Assembly: GCF_963855985.1 (NCBI RefSeq)
Contig: NC_087096.1
Location: forward strand, 2,790,001-2,854,000
DNA length: 64,000 bases
Source of the DNA: Ostrinia nubilalis
Lineage: Eukaryota; Arthropoda; Insecta; Lepidoptera; Crambidae
Direction: 5' to 3'
The position numbers were made by a program, and so were the translations under genes. The notes under the pieces are model-generated. The model did no database searches, was not told where the DNA came from, and saw only the letters and a program-made list of their open reading frames with translations. This document shows, piece after piece, positions 31,899 through 44,927 of this stretch; position 1 is the first letter of the stretch, and every line of letters begins with the position of its first letter.

Positions 31899-34800
31899 CG
31901 CCGATGGCGGGCCGTGCCCGAACTACGCGAGTATCCAGGTACTAGCATTATTGTAAATTATAACCAACAAATGTTGGTGTTTCTATGATATTCAGCAATT
32001 TCAGCATCACAATAACGACGTTAAATCTATGACAATTTACGCTGATAGTATACTGAGAACTGTTATTGAAACTACAGCAGTTGATGAATATTTTAAGATG
32101 AAATTCTATCATGTTTACGGTACTCAACAACTTCTACTAAGGCTGGGTTGAACGCACCATCTTACTTTAACTTTAACAAACGTCAAAAATCTGTCAAACT
32201 CCATACCTAAACACTGCTTATCGTTAAAGTTACCGTAAAAGTTAGGCGGTGCAACTCGGCCTTAGTAGTACGTAGTACAGACAAGAGGAAGTCAACATAT
32301 AAAATTCTGTCTTTGTACTAAATTAATCACAGACTTTATTTTACAGATGTTTGTTGTTACAATCTGAAATTGTATGATAAGCCGTTGACTGTTGAACTAT
32401 TAATCAACTATTCGTCATAGTATTTATGACCATCAATAACTACACGTACCTATTTATTGTGATAGTTCCAATTTAAATGCATTTGCATGAATTTCAGATC
32501 TAGTTATTTTTGCCGCTTCGTCAAATTATAAACAACAGTCAATTAAGAACAATTAAATTACCATATCATTTGTGATTTGGAACCGAGTTTAAGATTTACT
32601 TAAAAATGAGAAATGAAATTACTTCCGTATATTATAATCAAGTACTTACCATAGTTTAAAAAGTAACTACGTCTATGTAGTTTGTTTTAGTGAAGTGTAT
32701 TGTGGGTGTAAAATACCTTGTCCTATATCAATTTAAGTAGTTAAGAGATAATCAATTTTATGTATTTTCAGAACATTGATGAACTTAGTTTAAGTATATT
32801 TATTATAAATAAAAAATATGTGTTGTAACTGTATATTATGGAATAATCTTGGTACTTAACATGTAAAGGATTGATGAATTGTCTTCACGGAGATGTTACA
32901 TTTGGTTTGAAAGTGTTTAATTTCAATATTGCAGAAATTACCAAAAATATAAACAACCGCTGTTATACATTCGATAATCACAAATAGAGGAAATAAATTA
33001 ATATATTATTATCAATTATTTACTTTGTTTACATGTTTGGTAATTTCAGAAAAGGCCTAAGGCCTTTATTGCGTTCTTCTGGATATAAAAATAAAATATA
33101 TCGCGCAAAGGCTTGATAAATATTGTAATGCATTGGTGCTTAAAATGTCCAAAAATATATTATAGTTATTTATTTGTATGTTGTTTTATGCGGATTAGAA
33201 TAAATTAGCTTCTTCAACCGTCACAATATTTGCAGAAAATATATTTATAAATCCTTCCTATCGATGTAATTTTAGATTTCATGCATGATTATTAACAGTG
33301 AGATTATTATATGATTGCACAAGACCTGTGTCCAGTAGTGGCACGATATACGATTGCATTTCTGATAGTAACTATTGTGAAAATGAGATATACATATTTA
33401 TGTATGAAATATATGAAGTTATCATATTTAGCTAGTGGTAATTTTGTATTTATAGATATTTTTTTACTTTGAAAGTATGTACATACTCACTTTTAACTTT
33501 ACATCTATAGCAGATTCTAAGGCGCTATATTTAACACGTTGGGCGCCACGTGGCTCATATATTTGTGTCGTTTCTTGTCGCTTTAATATTTTTCTTCATC
33601 GGATATATTATTAGCGCTAAGTGCGTATAAATATGCTATTACAAATATATCTTCTGTTCCTGTAAAAGGTTGTGTCAAGTCAAAGAACATGGCGTTTGAC
33701 CAGATAATTATTTTGTGAGAATTATTAATCCTTGATGTACAGTGTTTCGACTATTATAATAAGTGATGGATGGATTAACATGAACGGCCTAAATGTGAAA
33801 TAATATTATATGTAGGTATATTAGAATTTAATGGCGTAGTGTATCTATGCATAGAATAATCGTTATTTGTATTACGTATAAGAGCTACATTTCCTACTAT
33901 ATTAGTGCTTATAATTTTGTGATTCAATCTTTTTAAAAAGATATTAAACAAAGTTATAATATGCTTCCAAGTACGCTTCATGACTGCGTTAGCGAATGTG
34001 TTAAAAGTTCACTGCAGTGTTCTTATTTAAAAAAATACTTCATTTAAATCAAAAGTTAATGTAATAAAAGAGAGGAGGTCTTTCAACTTGACACATAAAT
34101 GTGCCAAAAAGATTTTTACTTAAAAAATAAGGACGCTGCATGCAAAAGCCTTAAAATGAAACAACAGATTCTAAATATTTTGTACAAATTATGTCAGTTT
34201 GTATTTAGTTATGTGGTTATTATTTTGCATAACTAAATTCAAAGGTGTTAAAACATTTGGCTGTTATTTTAGTTTAATTACATTCCAAACACCGAATGGT
34301 TAAGTGATATTTTGAAAATATAGACATAAAAAATGAAATAAATAAAACAATATTATACATAGCAGACTTGTATTTTATTTCATTTTCACAGTGACTAATC
34401 AGTACAAAATGCAAAATATTTGTAAATAACATGGTAGGTATTACATGATAGATTTAAACGAAATAAAGAAAACGTACAATTGTACATATAAACTTTTCCT
34501 CAATCGGAAATCGCATTTTCAATGCTGTACTTATTCGTATATTTATCACATTTTTTGTATAAAGAAAAACTCAGGGAATGAAAGTTTTTTCGATCTCAAA
34601 TAATCTCAATACTAAAGATATTAGTACTTACTTAGTAAGAAATAGATTTTTTTTAAATAAAGAAAATAAATAAATAAAGTCTTTTGGCATAATACAGTCA
34701 AAATCTGCATAAAATATGTTATAAACCATAGTTAGAAGTATTTATGAAAGATATGCAATGAGGTGAGGAATAACCCTCAAGCTTAAAGTTACTGTAAGTT

Positions 34801-35576
34801 ATTCTATTTTATTTTATAAAAAAGGTATGCAATTCTATTCTGGTTATGAAAAGTATTATTATGGACATGTGTGATTAAAACTATGTTTGCTGAAGTAACA
34901 TCAAACTGGTTATTACATATTTTTATATGAGTAAAATACACAAATACATCTATGTTATCTTTCCTACACGCTACTTACGATGTAAGTAACACTACACTTA
35001 AAAATCCTACTTTGAGAAGTATTTGATGGGGACTCCGTCCACCATCATAATGCATATTACTATATAAATAGTTACACTGATTTGTTTGCCGAATCCGGGA
35101 ATATATCACTACAACGAGAATTTGAGTACAAGGTCATAGTCAGAAACGAAATTTAAAACCCGATTGAATTTTAAGCATAAATTATATCGACCAATCACAG
35201 GCAAGAATTTTACTTATGTTTGAATCAAGTCCTGAGCAACAAGTGCATTGTAATTAGTGTCTTACAATTTATTTCAAAGAAACTGCGCTAAACAATAACC
35301 GAAAAGACAGCTACAACATACATAATATGCTTAGTACATATAATAGGTAATATTATCTACCCGAAGAATTCTGTTTTCATACACCCAGGCGGGCGCATAC
35401 AGGTTTCGCAAATAAACTTGACTAGGTTGACGATGCGAGTACTTAACATGGCGAGCTTTACCCATTTCATTTAATACCAATACATTTGTAGCTCACCATT
35501 CTTAAATATCGCGTATCTTCTGTCCGGATCCGGCAAAGACTTAAGAGAGCTGAAGTGACGACACTATAGTCTCATT
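31899..35576. other. Intergenic: QPCT 3'UTR and AT-rich DNA
   Basis: No further gene was found. Plus-strand AATAAA signals occur at about 32806 and 34339, so QPCT may have a long 3'UTR. A MITE is at 32137-32265. The 3'UTR of the SNF2-like gene on the minus strand occupies the right end. Confidence 0.45.
32137..32265. mobile_element. 129-bp MITE with imperfect TIRs
   Basis: The left end CTAAGGCTGGGTTGAACGCACC and the right end GGCGGTGCAACTCGGCCTTAG are imperfect inverted copies. The inside has AACGTCAAAAATCTGTCAAACTCC. Elements with this layout are frequent in Lepidoptera. Superfamily not assigned with confidence. Confidence 0.65.
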
Positions 35577-38500
35577 TTAAAAAAGCCTATCTAACAAAGA
35601 GCCTTGGAATTTTTTCATTACCTGATCGTCCATTTCTTTCATTTTTGAATTTAAATCTTTCTTTGGAGATTCTTCTACTTGTTCCGGTTCCTCTTTAGTT
35701 GTTTCTTCTGGTTTGGAATCGTTATTAGAGTCAGAATTATTGGTCTCTGACAATTCATCTTTCATTTCATTCAGAATATTATCAGTGAGAAAATCAGGGG
35801 GGGTCGACTGCAATTTGCATTCTATATCATAATCACTGACATTGGTATCTTGAGATGTTTCTACAAAAAAATTGGGTCTCTGCATGAGATTGTCGGAATT
35901 CGTGTCACTATCTACCAAACAGCTCTCTACATTTTCTGTGAAATCCATCGGAACGCCTGATGATACCTTGATACCTTCTAATTTCTCGGGAGACTGGAAT
36001 ATTTGCGGTTCCTGCTCTATGAATTCGGGTCGACTCTCCTCCTCGCTGTGGTGTGATATGTTATCATAATCCTGCATGAATTTTTTGAATGGATCATATT
36101 GGACTGGTTCCTCGTTGCGTATGAAGCTTTCGACGTCCATTTCGGGAGTTTTGTCATCTGAGTCTGGGGTAACTGTAGTGGATTCTTTGTTGTTTTTAAA
36201 GTTATCTATAGTGAAGTCATCGGCTGCATTGTCCTGTGTCTCCTTCCTAGGTATCTTGACAGCGCTGGGCCCGGGCACCATATCGCTAGTTGACGGCACT
36301 GCAGTGGAGGTGCTGGCACATTCTGACGTCCGTTTGGAACGTTTTATTTTGGTCCCTGTTGCATCTTTGTTTTTCTTGGATACTTGTGTAGAAGTTCGTT
36401 CAGATTTTGAATAAGGATTCTGTTCGTAAAGACAAAAAATGTATAGTTAATAAAGATTATAAAATAGTAGTGTGTAGGATATTATAGACATATTTATATT
36501 ATAATGTAGTACTATTAAGACATACCTCAAATGGTGTAAGTAAGTGTGTTCGGAACACTTTATCTTGTAGAAATGCGTCAAGAAATTTGGTTTTGGCGAT
36601 AGTATCTTTGATATCTCCAGGTTTCGCCTTTAAATCGTCAATATTCAGTTTCTCGTTTGGGAACAGCCACTTGTGGATAGAAGCGAATGTATCAAGATGA
36701 TCCTGAAAAATAATTTTTATTAATTTGTAGAAGTAAAAACAAGGACTAATCAAAGTGTTTGTAAAAAGGAATTGCTGATGATAATGTTATTTTGCTATCT
36801 TGTAGAAAAGATGCAATGCATGGGGGACTATTAGATTATAGAATATTTTGGTTCAGTTCATTTTGTTTGCAATTATCCATGATTTCAGAAATTGACTTTT
36901 TAGTATGTTAGCTACGATCTTCTTCTTCCTCGTTCCGTCACTGATGAGGATCGCGACCACAGATAGTGTTCCTCCACAGACTGCGGTCATAAGCTGTGCT
37001 GTATGTTAGCTACGATTGTGATGTGTTAATACAGGGTGTCAGCTAACTCCATACAAATTTTATTAAAATCGCTCCAGCCGTTTAGATTTAGACATAAAGA
37101 AGTAACAAACAATACACACTCGCACAGTTACAAAATTTCGCCTTTATATTATTGTGGTATATTTTATAAAAAAAACATACCTTCATATCATCGGGTGTGA
37201 TCCAAATTTTGAAGTCAGCCTTATATTTAGCCTGGATGGTTTTCTCCTTGAGGAAGGCGGCGTTATCCACCACCATTACGCTCCATTCCCGCCGACTGAA
37301 CTGCTCCAGGCGAGCCATGGTGTTGATGAAGATGGATTTCTTCACAAAGGGACTTTCCGCTGCTATGCCGACTACGTGGAACAACGAAACAAAATAATAA
37401 TAAAGAAATTGTATTTCTTTCGCCACTTTTTTTCGATAGCCGAGTGGTGGTGTCGTACTGGTGACTCGAGATCTGTACGGCTAGCACGAAAAACTTTCGA
37501 GTTCAAATCGTTTGCGTATTCGAATCGCCATCAAAAGATTTAGTACGAAAACTACAACAGCGCCCTTGTGAACTTGTCGTAAAGTGAACTTAGTATGAGA
37601 AATAGTTGCACGAAACTTATTTTGAGAATCAAAATGGTCACGTTATCGTTTAATTCGAAAGTTGAGTATCGAATTTTGTCGAATACGCAAACGATTCGAA
37701 GACGAAAGTTGTTCATGCTAGAGGTACTGCGGAACGCTGGTTCGAACTCCACCGCCGCTCGACTATTAGGGTGAACTCATGAATACAAGAATGTTTAGCT
37801 TATTACGAGGAGTTAACGGGACTTTAACAAAAAACAGCCTCTGGTATTAGTGAGGGTCACTCCTGCAGTAGAGACCAAATTATCATGAGGTCATTTATTT
37901 TAGTCTCTACAGTCTACTGCAGGAATTATGATGAGGAATTAAATAATCGTAATGTTGTTAAAACTTAACATTACAAAGTATCTTTGCAATACACAATAAC
38001 TATTAAAACAACAAATAACACAGATTAAAGTGCTTAATTGTCAGACAGGTCAAGGCATTCTCATTTATGAGATTACCCTATGCAGACAAAATAACTATCA
38101 CCTTTCTGATTTATGTTTTTAATAAATACTTTATCATTTTATACTCTTGTTTGTCTGAATAACTAATTATCTTTCTACAAGTGCTAAAAGTGTAAGCTCA
38201 GACTTAATAAAACTTTGATACTTAAAAACAGGGTTCGAAAGGATAATTAAATAATTATCAATGATAATTATCACGATAATTCATCATCATCAACAGCCCT
38301 TTACAGTCCACTGCTGGACTATGAGCCTCCTCCACTATAGTAGAGGGTTTTGCCATAATCCCCACGCTTGGCAGGCGGGTTGGAGATCGTCACGATTATC
38401 ACGATAATTATCGTGATAATAACAGATGGATAATTATCGGTTGATAATAACAAAAAATTGCGCTCGTGAAAATGAACTGTATTCGAAGTTGTCGAACGTG

Positions 38501-40045
38501 TATATCCGCACTTGCGTCTAGTGGTGGGCGTTAATCAACATAGATAGTTATAAAAAGTAAGTAAGGCAAATAATAAACTCAAAACTAGAAATAAATAACA
38601 AGCGAAATAAAATATTAGCAATACGTACCATTATAACAGTGCGTTAACTTCTGAAAATGCTCCAGCCAGTTCAACGCTTGGCCATCCTCGCAAATTATCA
38701 GTATAGGTTTCTCCAGCAAGTGGCGGATGGCGCCAAGAAACAGCGCCACGATCATGGAGTTGCCATAACCGAGAGGATTGTTGATGACCACACCCGGACT
38801 TTTCTGGAATTTACAAAATAATATCTCAGTCGAATTGCTGCATTTCTCTAAATAAGAGAGTAGAAAAATACCCTCTCATATTACTTACATTCTTTCACAT
38901 TAAATATGTTTCTACATTGAAATACTAATTAATTAATTTAAGCCAAAATATAGTTCAACATATGCAATTTTATAGTCTACTCTACGTGCTCAATAGGGAA
39001 AATAGGGTTCATTGTAAGATGCAATAAATGAATGTATGAATATTGAGCAATTTATTCTTGCACAAGGCAGGGTAGTATTTACTAGAGATGAAACGGATAG
39101 TTGTTTACCGGATACCGGATATCCGGCCAGCTGCTAGGCCGGATAGCCGGATATCCGGCGGCCGGATAGTTGGCCAATTGTCTCGTTGCATGTCGTGATG
39201 AGTTTAGCGCCGCACAGGTGCTTCGAACGCGATCGGTCTATTAGTAGACTAGACTAGTCACATTTTTCGAAAATCGAATCCGTCCGAATAGAATGTCAGA
39301 TTTTGCCACTATAGATCAATTCGGGCGATTTCGGTTGCCATCGTGAGTGTGTGATTGAAAAACAAAAATTAAATTAGTTTACTTGCTGCGTAATCTGACT
39401 GAACTGCATCATGTCATCAGTGAAAAAAAGATCGCCTATTTTATTTGGAAATATTTCGACATTAACAGATAATTACTATTTATGTATTCGTCATTAGAGT
39501 GAATAGCTCAGAAAAAGAAATTAGTTTTTTGACAGGCTTTAATATGGCTTTTTTGTAACTTTTTGGTCTTTAAATAAAAGCCGTCATTACTATAAGCCAT
39601 TTTATTCACATTTACTTCAAAGATTAATGCATTTCATTTTATTAATAGGAAATTGTCGTAGATTTTTTAATATCCGGTATCCGGCCGGATAGTGGGTTAC
39701 TATCCGGTATCCGGCCGGATAGTAAATTTAGGCCGGATATCCGGCCTACCGGATAGTTACCGGATATCCGTTTCATCTCTAGTATTTACCTTCCCAGTAA
39801 ATGCCTAGTCACTCACTTTAAAGAGGCCCGAATTATAGTATTCGGGAAAGACAGCAAACAATCCAAAAGCTATAAAAGGCAAGATATTTCATATGCAAAA
39901 TAAGGTTTACCTTGGTAAACTGCTTGTAGAGAAATCTGATGCCATCAATTTGGTGCTGGTGTAGTAAAGCATCTACAAATATCTCATCGTCCTCATCCCT
40001 GTACAGGTAAAGCCTCTCTGCCAAAGGCTTAGGGTATCCATTCAT
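35577..40045 (-). CDS. Degenerate SNF2-like protein with acidic tail, 506 aa
   Basis: Five exons join in phase: 40045-39911, 38803-38629, 37371-37181, 36702-36526 and 36419-35577 (1521 nt). Residues 20-226 follow the order of a SNF2 ATPase N-lobe: L-L-H-Q-H-Q-I-D-G-I-R-F-L-Y (28-41, like the Q/Ia region), then V-I-N-N-P-L-G-Y-G-N-S (51-61) where D-D-M-G-L-G-K-T is expected, L-I-I-C-E-D and N-W-L-E-H-F, V-V-D-N-A-A-F-L-K (137-145) where D-E-G-H/D-E-A-H is expected, and I-T-P-D-D where L-T-G-T-P is expected. The Walker lysine and the Glu of motif II are gone; no helicase C lobe follows. Residues 227-506 are Ser/Asp/Glu-rich, disordered, and end in L-L-D-R-L-F. ATP hydrolysis is therefore unlikely. 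Drosophila SUUR has a comparable plan (SNF2-like N region without NTP-binding residues), but orthology is only a suggestion. Confidence 0.75.
37481..37721. mobile_element. 241-bp MITE in intron 2 of the SNF2-like gene
   Basis: About 44 bp at each end are inverted copies: CTAGCACGAAAAACTTTCGAG... at 37481 and ...CGAAAGTTGTTCATGCTAG ending at 37721, with a shared inner core ATCGTTTGCGTATTCGA. No coding frame; the element is non-autonomous. Confidence 0.7.
38240..38440. repeat. ATAATTATC-rich palindromic tract split by a repeat fragment
   Basis: Flanks are built of GATAATTATC and CACGATAATT units, including a 26-bp perfect palindrome (ATTATCACGATAA and its complement) near 38395-38420. Between them sits a piece (about 38281-38390) of the dispersed repeat with CAGTCCACTGCTGGACTATGAGCC. 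Confidence 0.55.
39083..39781. mobile_element. 699-bp hAT-type non-autonomous element, copy A
   Basis: Starts TAGAGATGAAACGGATA and ends with the inverted form ATCCGTTTCATCTCTA. It is flanked by a perfect 8-bp duplication GTATTTAC (39075-39082 and 39782-39789), typical of hAT insertions. Both subterminal zones are packed with CCGGATATCCGG and GGCCGGATA units. No transposase frame. It lies in intron 1 of the SNF2-like gene. A second copy in opposite orientation is at 54910-55597. Confidence 0.9.
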
Positions 40046-41555
40046 TTTGAAATATTTTACTTACACCTAAAACCAGAGTAAGTTATTTCCTATGCAGTGA
40101 GTAAACAATTATCTAGCTTCTGAGTTAGTTCTTGGTATTTGTTTAAAACTACTGCTTAAAGTGTTTAATAATACACAACCAATCACTCTTGGAATAATGG
40201 TGGCTTGAATTCAACTCATAAAAATCACTCAAAAATGTATAGTGGAAGGATTATGGGTTTTCATTCCACCTAAAGCAGTATTTTTTATTTCAAATGGAAG
40301 ATAATGTTTTAGATATCATTAGCATAATAAATGCTGAAGCCCCATTAAGCATCCAGTGATAGGTATTGATTTTCAACAAGTAAACTAATTTGTTTTTTAA
40401 TCATTCTAATCCTCTAAAATGACTACCTAGGTTATAAAAGATAATTTTTATGTTAATAGGATATGAGCTGCACAAACTATCAGGCGTGCATGAGTGAAGC
40501 AGTGTAGAAATAGCAGATTAATTTGTTAGTAGGGGCAGGTGAAACTAAAGCTTGTTGATAACAAGCAATGATTTCAGTTGGTATTAAGTCACAAAGAATA
40601 AGTAAAAAACATGTTTTGCTTAATTTGATTGGATACCTATGAACTCTGGAAGCTATGTATGTACTTATTTATGAGGGTAGTTGCTGATTCAGCCTGTTGA
40701 GAATAGACAGCGTCATGATCAGAATATACAGCATTTCTAAATAAAACAACGCTACAAAGACTGAAACACTAGTTTTATGCACTTCTATGTCCTCAAACTC
40801 CTGCATAATGTGTCTGTTTCGGTAAACATGATCCCAAAACATGGGAACTGGATTGCAAACACTTATCACACAAAACACTTGCTTCTCGATCCAAATTTCA
40901 CGTAAGACTACTCGCGGCACTCGCGCTGACTTAGCATACTTGCTTTGATGACTTACTTATGCTAATTAATCAATTAAAACAAGGTAATTTAATTTCTTCT
41001 GTTTGTCGTCGAGACTTTTTGCGGAACAACACAAATAAACAGACAGATTGGCGAGGCATTTGCCAATTCATGGTGGCGCTAGTGGAAATGTCAAAATACG
41101 GGTGTTTTCTACCTTTCGCCAAAATACAAGGCCACTTTTTAATTTGGTATCATTATAGAAGCTGACATTTTAGACGAAACTGACATTTGCTATAGATTAT
41201 TTTCTATAGTGATGCGACTTCCAAAGAAAACGGAGCGTAATTTATCGATAGTATAAATAATAGTGACTAATAAGTATTTTCACTTGAAATAAAAAATATT
41301 AGGTTATATAGATTTGTAGATGATACAATAATAGTTATAACGTTGTTGTAAAAAAGATTGAATCTCAATTAATTCTTGTAATCACAGTTATCATATTATG
41401 AAATGTCAGGAGTAAATAATACAAATATTTCGAAAATAAACTTTCATTCTGTATAACATTTTTTTTAACAATATAAAAGTGGGACAAACCTGATTGCACT
41501 TTTGCTTAAATCTATGCAGCACAAAAAATATAATAAAATTTATATAATGTACCAT
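40046..41555. other. Intergenic DNA between SNF2-like gene and ECHS1
   Basis: It should hold the 5' end of the SNF2-like transcript and the 3'UTR of ECHS1. A minus-strand open frame at 40669-40920 has one hydrophobic stretch but no suitable ATG at its head; it is listed as rejected. Nothing else stands out. Confidence 0.4.
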
Positions 41556-44500
41556 TTATTCGTTCTTGAAGTTGGGCGCTCTCTTTTCGATAAATGCAGT
41601 CATACCTTCCTTGCGATCAGCCTGTAAACAAGATAATAATTAATTACTTTTGTAATAATAAATTATTGCTTCTTTCCTTGGGGAAGCTTTTATCTAGCAC
41701 TGGACGTCAATTGGCTGAAACGAACGAACGAATTCCTTCAGAAATATTTTTATGAGGGACATGATTTATTTTAATTTACGGTTAAGTACCGAACTTTACT
41801 TTTAAGCAGGACTTTTAAGAGTAAAAATAACTGTGAAAATGACGTACAAATCTCGATTGGTTTAAGAAATACTTACAGTAGCGAAGGTGCCATAGAAGAT
41901 AGACTTTTCATATTGAAGACCAGCCTTGAGGTTGGTCTCATAGGCCTGGTTGACGGCTTGTTTCGCCATCTTTACGATCAGAGGCGAGTGCGTTCCGATC
42001 CTCTCAGCGAGTTTGATTGTTTCCTCTAACAGTTTGTCCACTGGGAACACGCGGCTCACCAATCCTTTTGTTAAATAAAATAAATAACGTTAACAAGTGC
42101 TTATATACGACTAATAACATAATATCTATGTGAGTAGGAAGTATTAATTATACGGATTGTTAAAATTTCAGTATCATTACTATTGATGATCCATAGAATT
42201 TACTGTGAATTAAAGGGAATCAATGTTTAGTTTGTCAGTTTGCATCAGTTATGATCGATATGAGCTCTTTTTATTTTGTATAATTATATCACTTTTGGTG
42301 GCAGAGTAAGCAGTTTTACAAATATTTTTGACCTACAGTAAAATTTTAAAGTTGTTAAAAATGCTCTTACCCATTTTCTCAGCTTCATGGGCGTCGATGA
42401 AGTTGCCAGTCAAAACGATCTCCATAGCCTTAGACTTGCCGACGTATCTTGGCAGACGCTGGGTGCCTCCAGCTCCGGGAATGGTTCCGATGTTGATCTC
42501 AGGCTGGCCAAACTTGGCCTTCTCGCCGGCGTAGATGATGTCACAGAGCATGGCGAGCTCGCAACCTCCACCAAGCTTATTGAACAAATACAGTTTGGTA
42601 TATTAAGTTTCACTTTCACACTCCACATACATGGTTTATATTTTATCCTACTTTTTTTTGATATCTCGGGAAGTCATTTATCAAGCACTCAATATACAAT
42701 AATATCGTAGTTTGCTGAAGGCGTCTAGGAGCACATTAAGGAAATTGAACGAAAATGAGCATATTGATTGATAGGTATTGTACGCTTTAGTACGCTACTG
42801 AGCTGAAAGAAAGATCGCCAAGGTCATATTATTTTGTAAATGATATTACAATATTCAAGTTAGCAGACAATAGAGTTCGCAGTTGTAACATCCGGTGATG
42901 TAAACCAGTTAAGAAATAAAGCTAATCAATATTGAAATAATAGTAAATATGTATATTTACACTAAAGTCAATTAAGAATAATTATATAAATGAATTATTT
43001 TTGCTTACAGCGAAACCATTGACGGCAGCAATGATTGGCTTGCCACAGTTGCTGATGTCTTCCCACTCTTGCAGGAACCCTGCTTTCTGGTTTGAGCTGT
43101 ATGTGTTATTTTGCATCTCTTTGATGTCAGCACCAGCAGCAAAAGCTTTCTCATTACCTGAAAATGTTGTAAGTCAAGTTATATTTGGATACCTATTTTT
43201 AAATTGGAGCTTTTTGATAGCGAAATATATTTTGAATTGGATCAGTTCTTGAGACTGTACAAATAGAACCCTGTTTGAAAATAACAAATTTATGGGATTT
43301 CAATTTAGAAATACAATTTAAAGTGTACTACCCGGTCGAGTTAACTGCGCACCTGACAGCCGTGACGTCACATCGACGCTCTGGTACGGACGGGGCGAAT
43401 GTGGGAAGGTGTGCGGGCGAATGGGAGGGAGAATCGCATGCCAGCGAGGTGCGCAGTTAGCTCTATTCAAAAAATGATACTAAGATATTGGAAACAAACC
43501 TGTGATAATAATGGCCGAGATTGAGTCATCAGCATCGAAGGCCTTGACGGCTTGACCCAGTTCCTGGAAAAGGGGCTTGCAGAGTGCGTTGAGGGCCTTG
43601 GGCCTGTACAGCTGGACGATGCCTACATTTTTCTTGGCACCAACTACTTCAGTCTTGATGTTTTCGTATGACGGGGCTGAAATTACATCATTTTAATATC
43701 AATATTGATAAAGTCCCCATCATGATGATTATACAGGTATAATATAAACTTGGCTTGACACGCTATCGCGTGTCTAGATAAGCGACTGTGCTTATTTTAT
43801 CACCAATAAAAAAATAGCACTAATAAAATTATATTATTATGTGGGTAGGTCTACTTATTTTTATAAAAAAGATACTTCAACAAAGCCTTAAAAAGTAATG
43901 GAAAAGGTGTTTTAAGCGTGATCACGAAAATATCACTTAAAATATTACGATACGACGGGTGTTAGTTACTACCGAAAGTCGTGCAAACATGATAAGATAA
44001 CAAAATTTTAAACGAAGATTGAAACTTGTAATTTGCCTTATCATAGTTACCTAATAATTTATTTTGTTATGTCACACATTTGTGATCAGTTACCTATTTA
44101 TTTATATCTTTGCGCTAGCTAGTGATAACTGCGGTCCCCCACTAAATATTTACTTGATAGCCTAATCTCTCTCTTCTATATGGGTCTCTAAAGTGACTGT
44201 AATAAGCAGTCAAGGTTATCTTGTAGAAAAACTGACATGCAAGATATTTTATAATTTCTAAACATTTTTAAAATCAAATTCAGAGTGCTAATTTAATCAT
44301 GATTCAACTTGTAAACTGACTTAATAAAATTATACATAACACTTTGAAAAAAAAAACTTATTTAGAAACTTATTAAAATTAAGTTACTTTTCACAGGTTA
44401 ACTCATGATAGCTAAATTATGATCACTTTTATGTAAAAATTTCAATGCAGGCCACGTTTACTTCAAGGTCATAGGAATCAGCAGTTCAATAGGTCTTTGA

Positions 44501-44927
44501 TACCAAATTTAATTCAAGGTAAATTCTTCGGTGAAGTTAGTAGCGTTGTGGGTAATTCTTTGTTAGTAGATATTATATAATTTTAGTGCATACTTTTCTA
44601 AAGTTCTATGGTAGTTAGTTACTTATTACAGTCATTCTGGTAGAGATAGGTTACAAAGATGAAAACAACAGCACCTAATTAGTAAGTTTTAATAAATTAG
44701 TTGGACTTGGAATGGAATGGAATGTAACTTACTCTTGAAATGTTAGTTTAATGTATTCTTAAACGTTAGGTAGCCATGTGATATTTACTCTTGTTAATTA
44801 GGTACTTAAAATTCTCACCAGCACTGTAGAACTTAACCAAACCGGTATTTGAGAGCGTCGCCACACGGCTAGTGTTGACAACATTTTTCCCTAGCAAAAC
44901 ACGAGTTAGTGAACCAACCGAAGCCAT
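41556..44927 (-). CDS. ECHS1: Enoyl-CoA hydratase, short chain, mitochondrial, 297 aa
   Basis: Six exons join in phase: 44927-44819, 43676-43500, 43157-43009, 42575-42371, 42064-41877 and 41621-41556 (894 nt). It hydrates trans-2-enoyl-CoA in mitochondrial beta-oxidation and also serves valine breakdown. Residues 1-35 are a basic, hydroxyl-rich mitochondrial presequence ([14 protein letters not shown]). The crotonase fold is plain: R-P-K-A-L-N-A-L, oxyanion-hole [19 protein letters not shown] with Glu151, and [20 protein letters not shown] with Glu171. Those are the two catalytic glutamates (human Glu144 and Glu164). The tail [11 protein letters not shown] is typical. Length is close to human ECHS1 (290 aa). 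Complete and expected to be active. Confidence 0.97.
43338..43463. mobile_element. 126-bp MITE in an ECHS1 intron
   Basis: Bases 43338-43354 and 43447-43463 are inverted copies with one mismatch (GAGTTAACTGCGCACCT). The inside is GC-rich and non-coding. The element lies between exons 2 and 3, 37 bp from the exon 2 donor. Confidence 0.65.

Noticed and set aside
38240..38440. CRISPR-like or regulatory array in the ATAATTATC tract
   Set aside because: Units are overlapping AT palindromes without regular spacing; a eukaryotic repeat tract split by a retroelement fragment explains it.
40669..40920. Minus-strand 83-codon frame with one hydrophobic segment
   Set aside because: It has no ATG at its head, no splice context that adds one, and no family likeness; it may be part of the 5'UTR of the SNF2-like gene.
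43001..43252. Plus-strand frames over ECHS1 exons
   Set aside because: They are antisense shadows of the ECHS1 exons on the minus strand.
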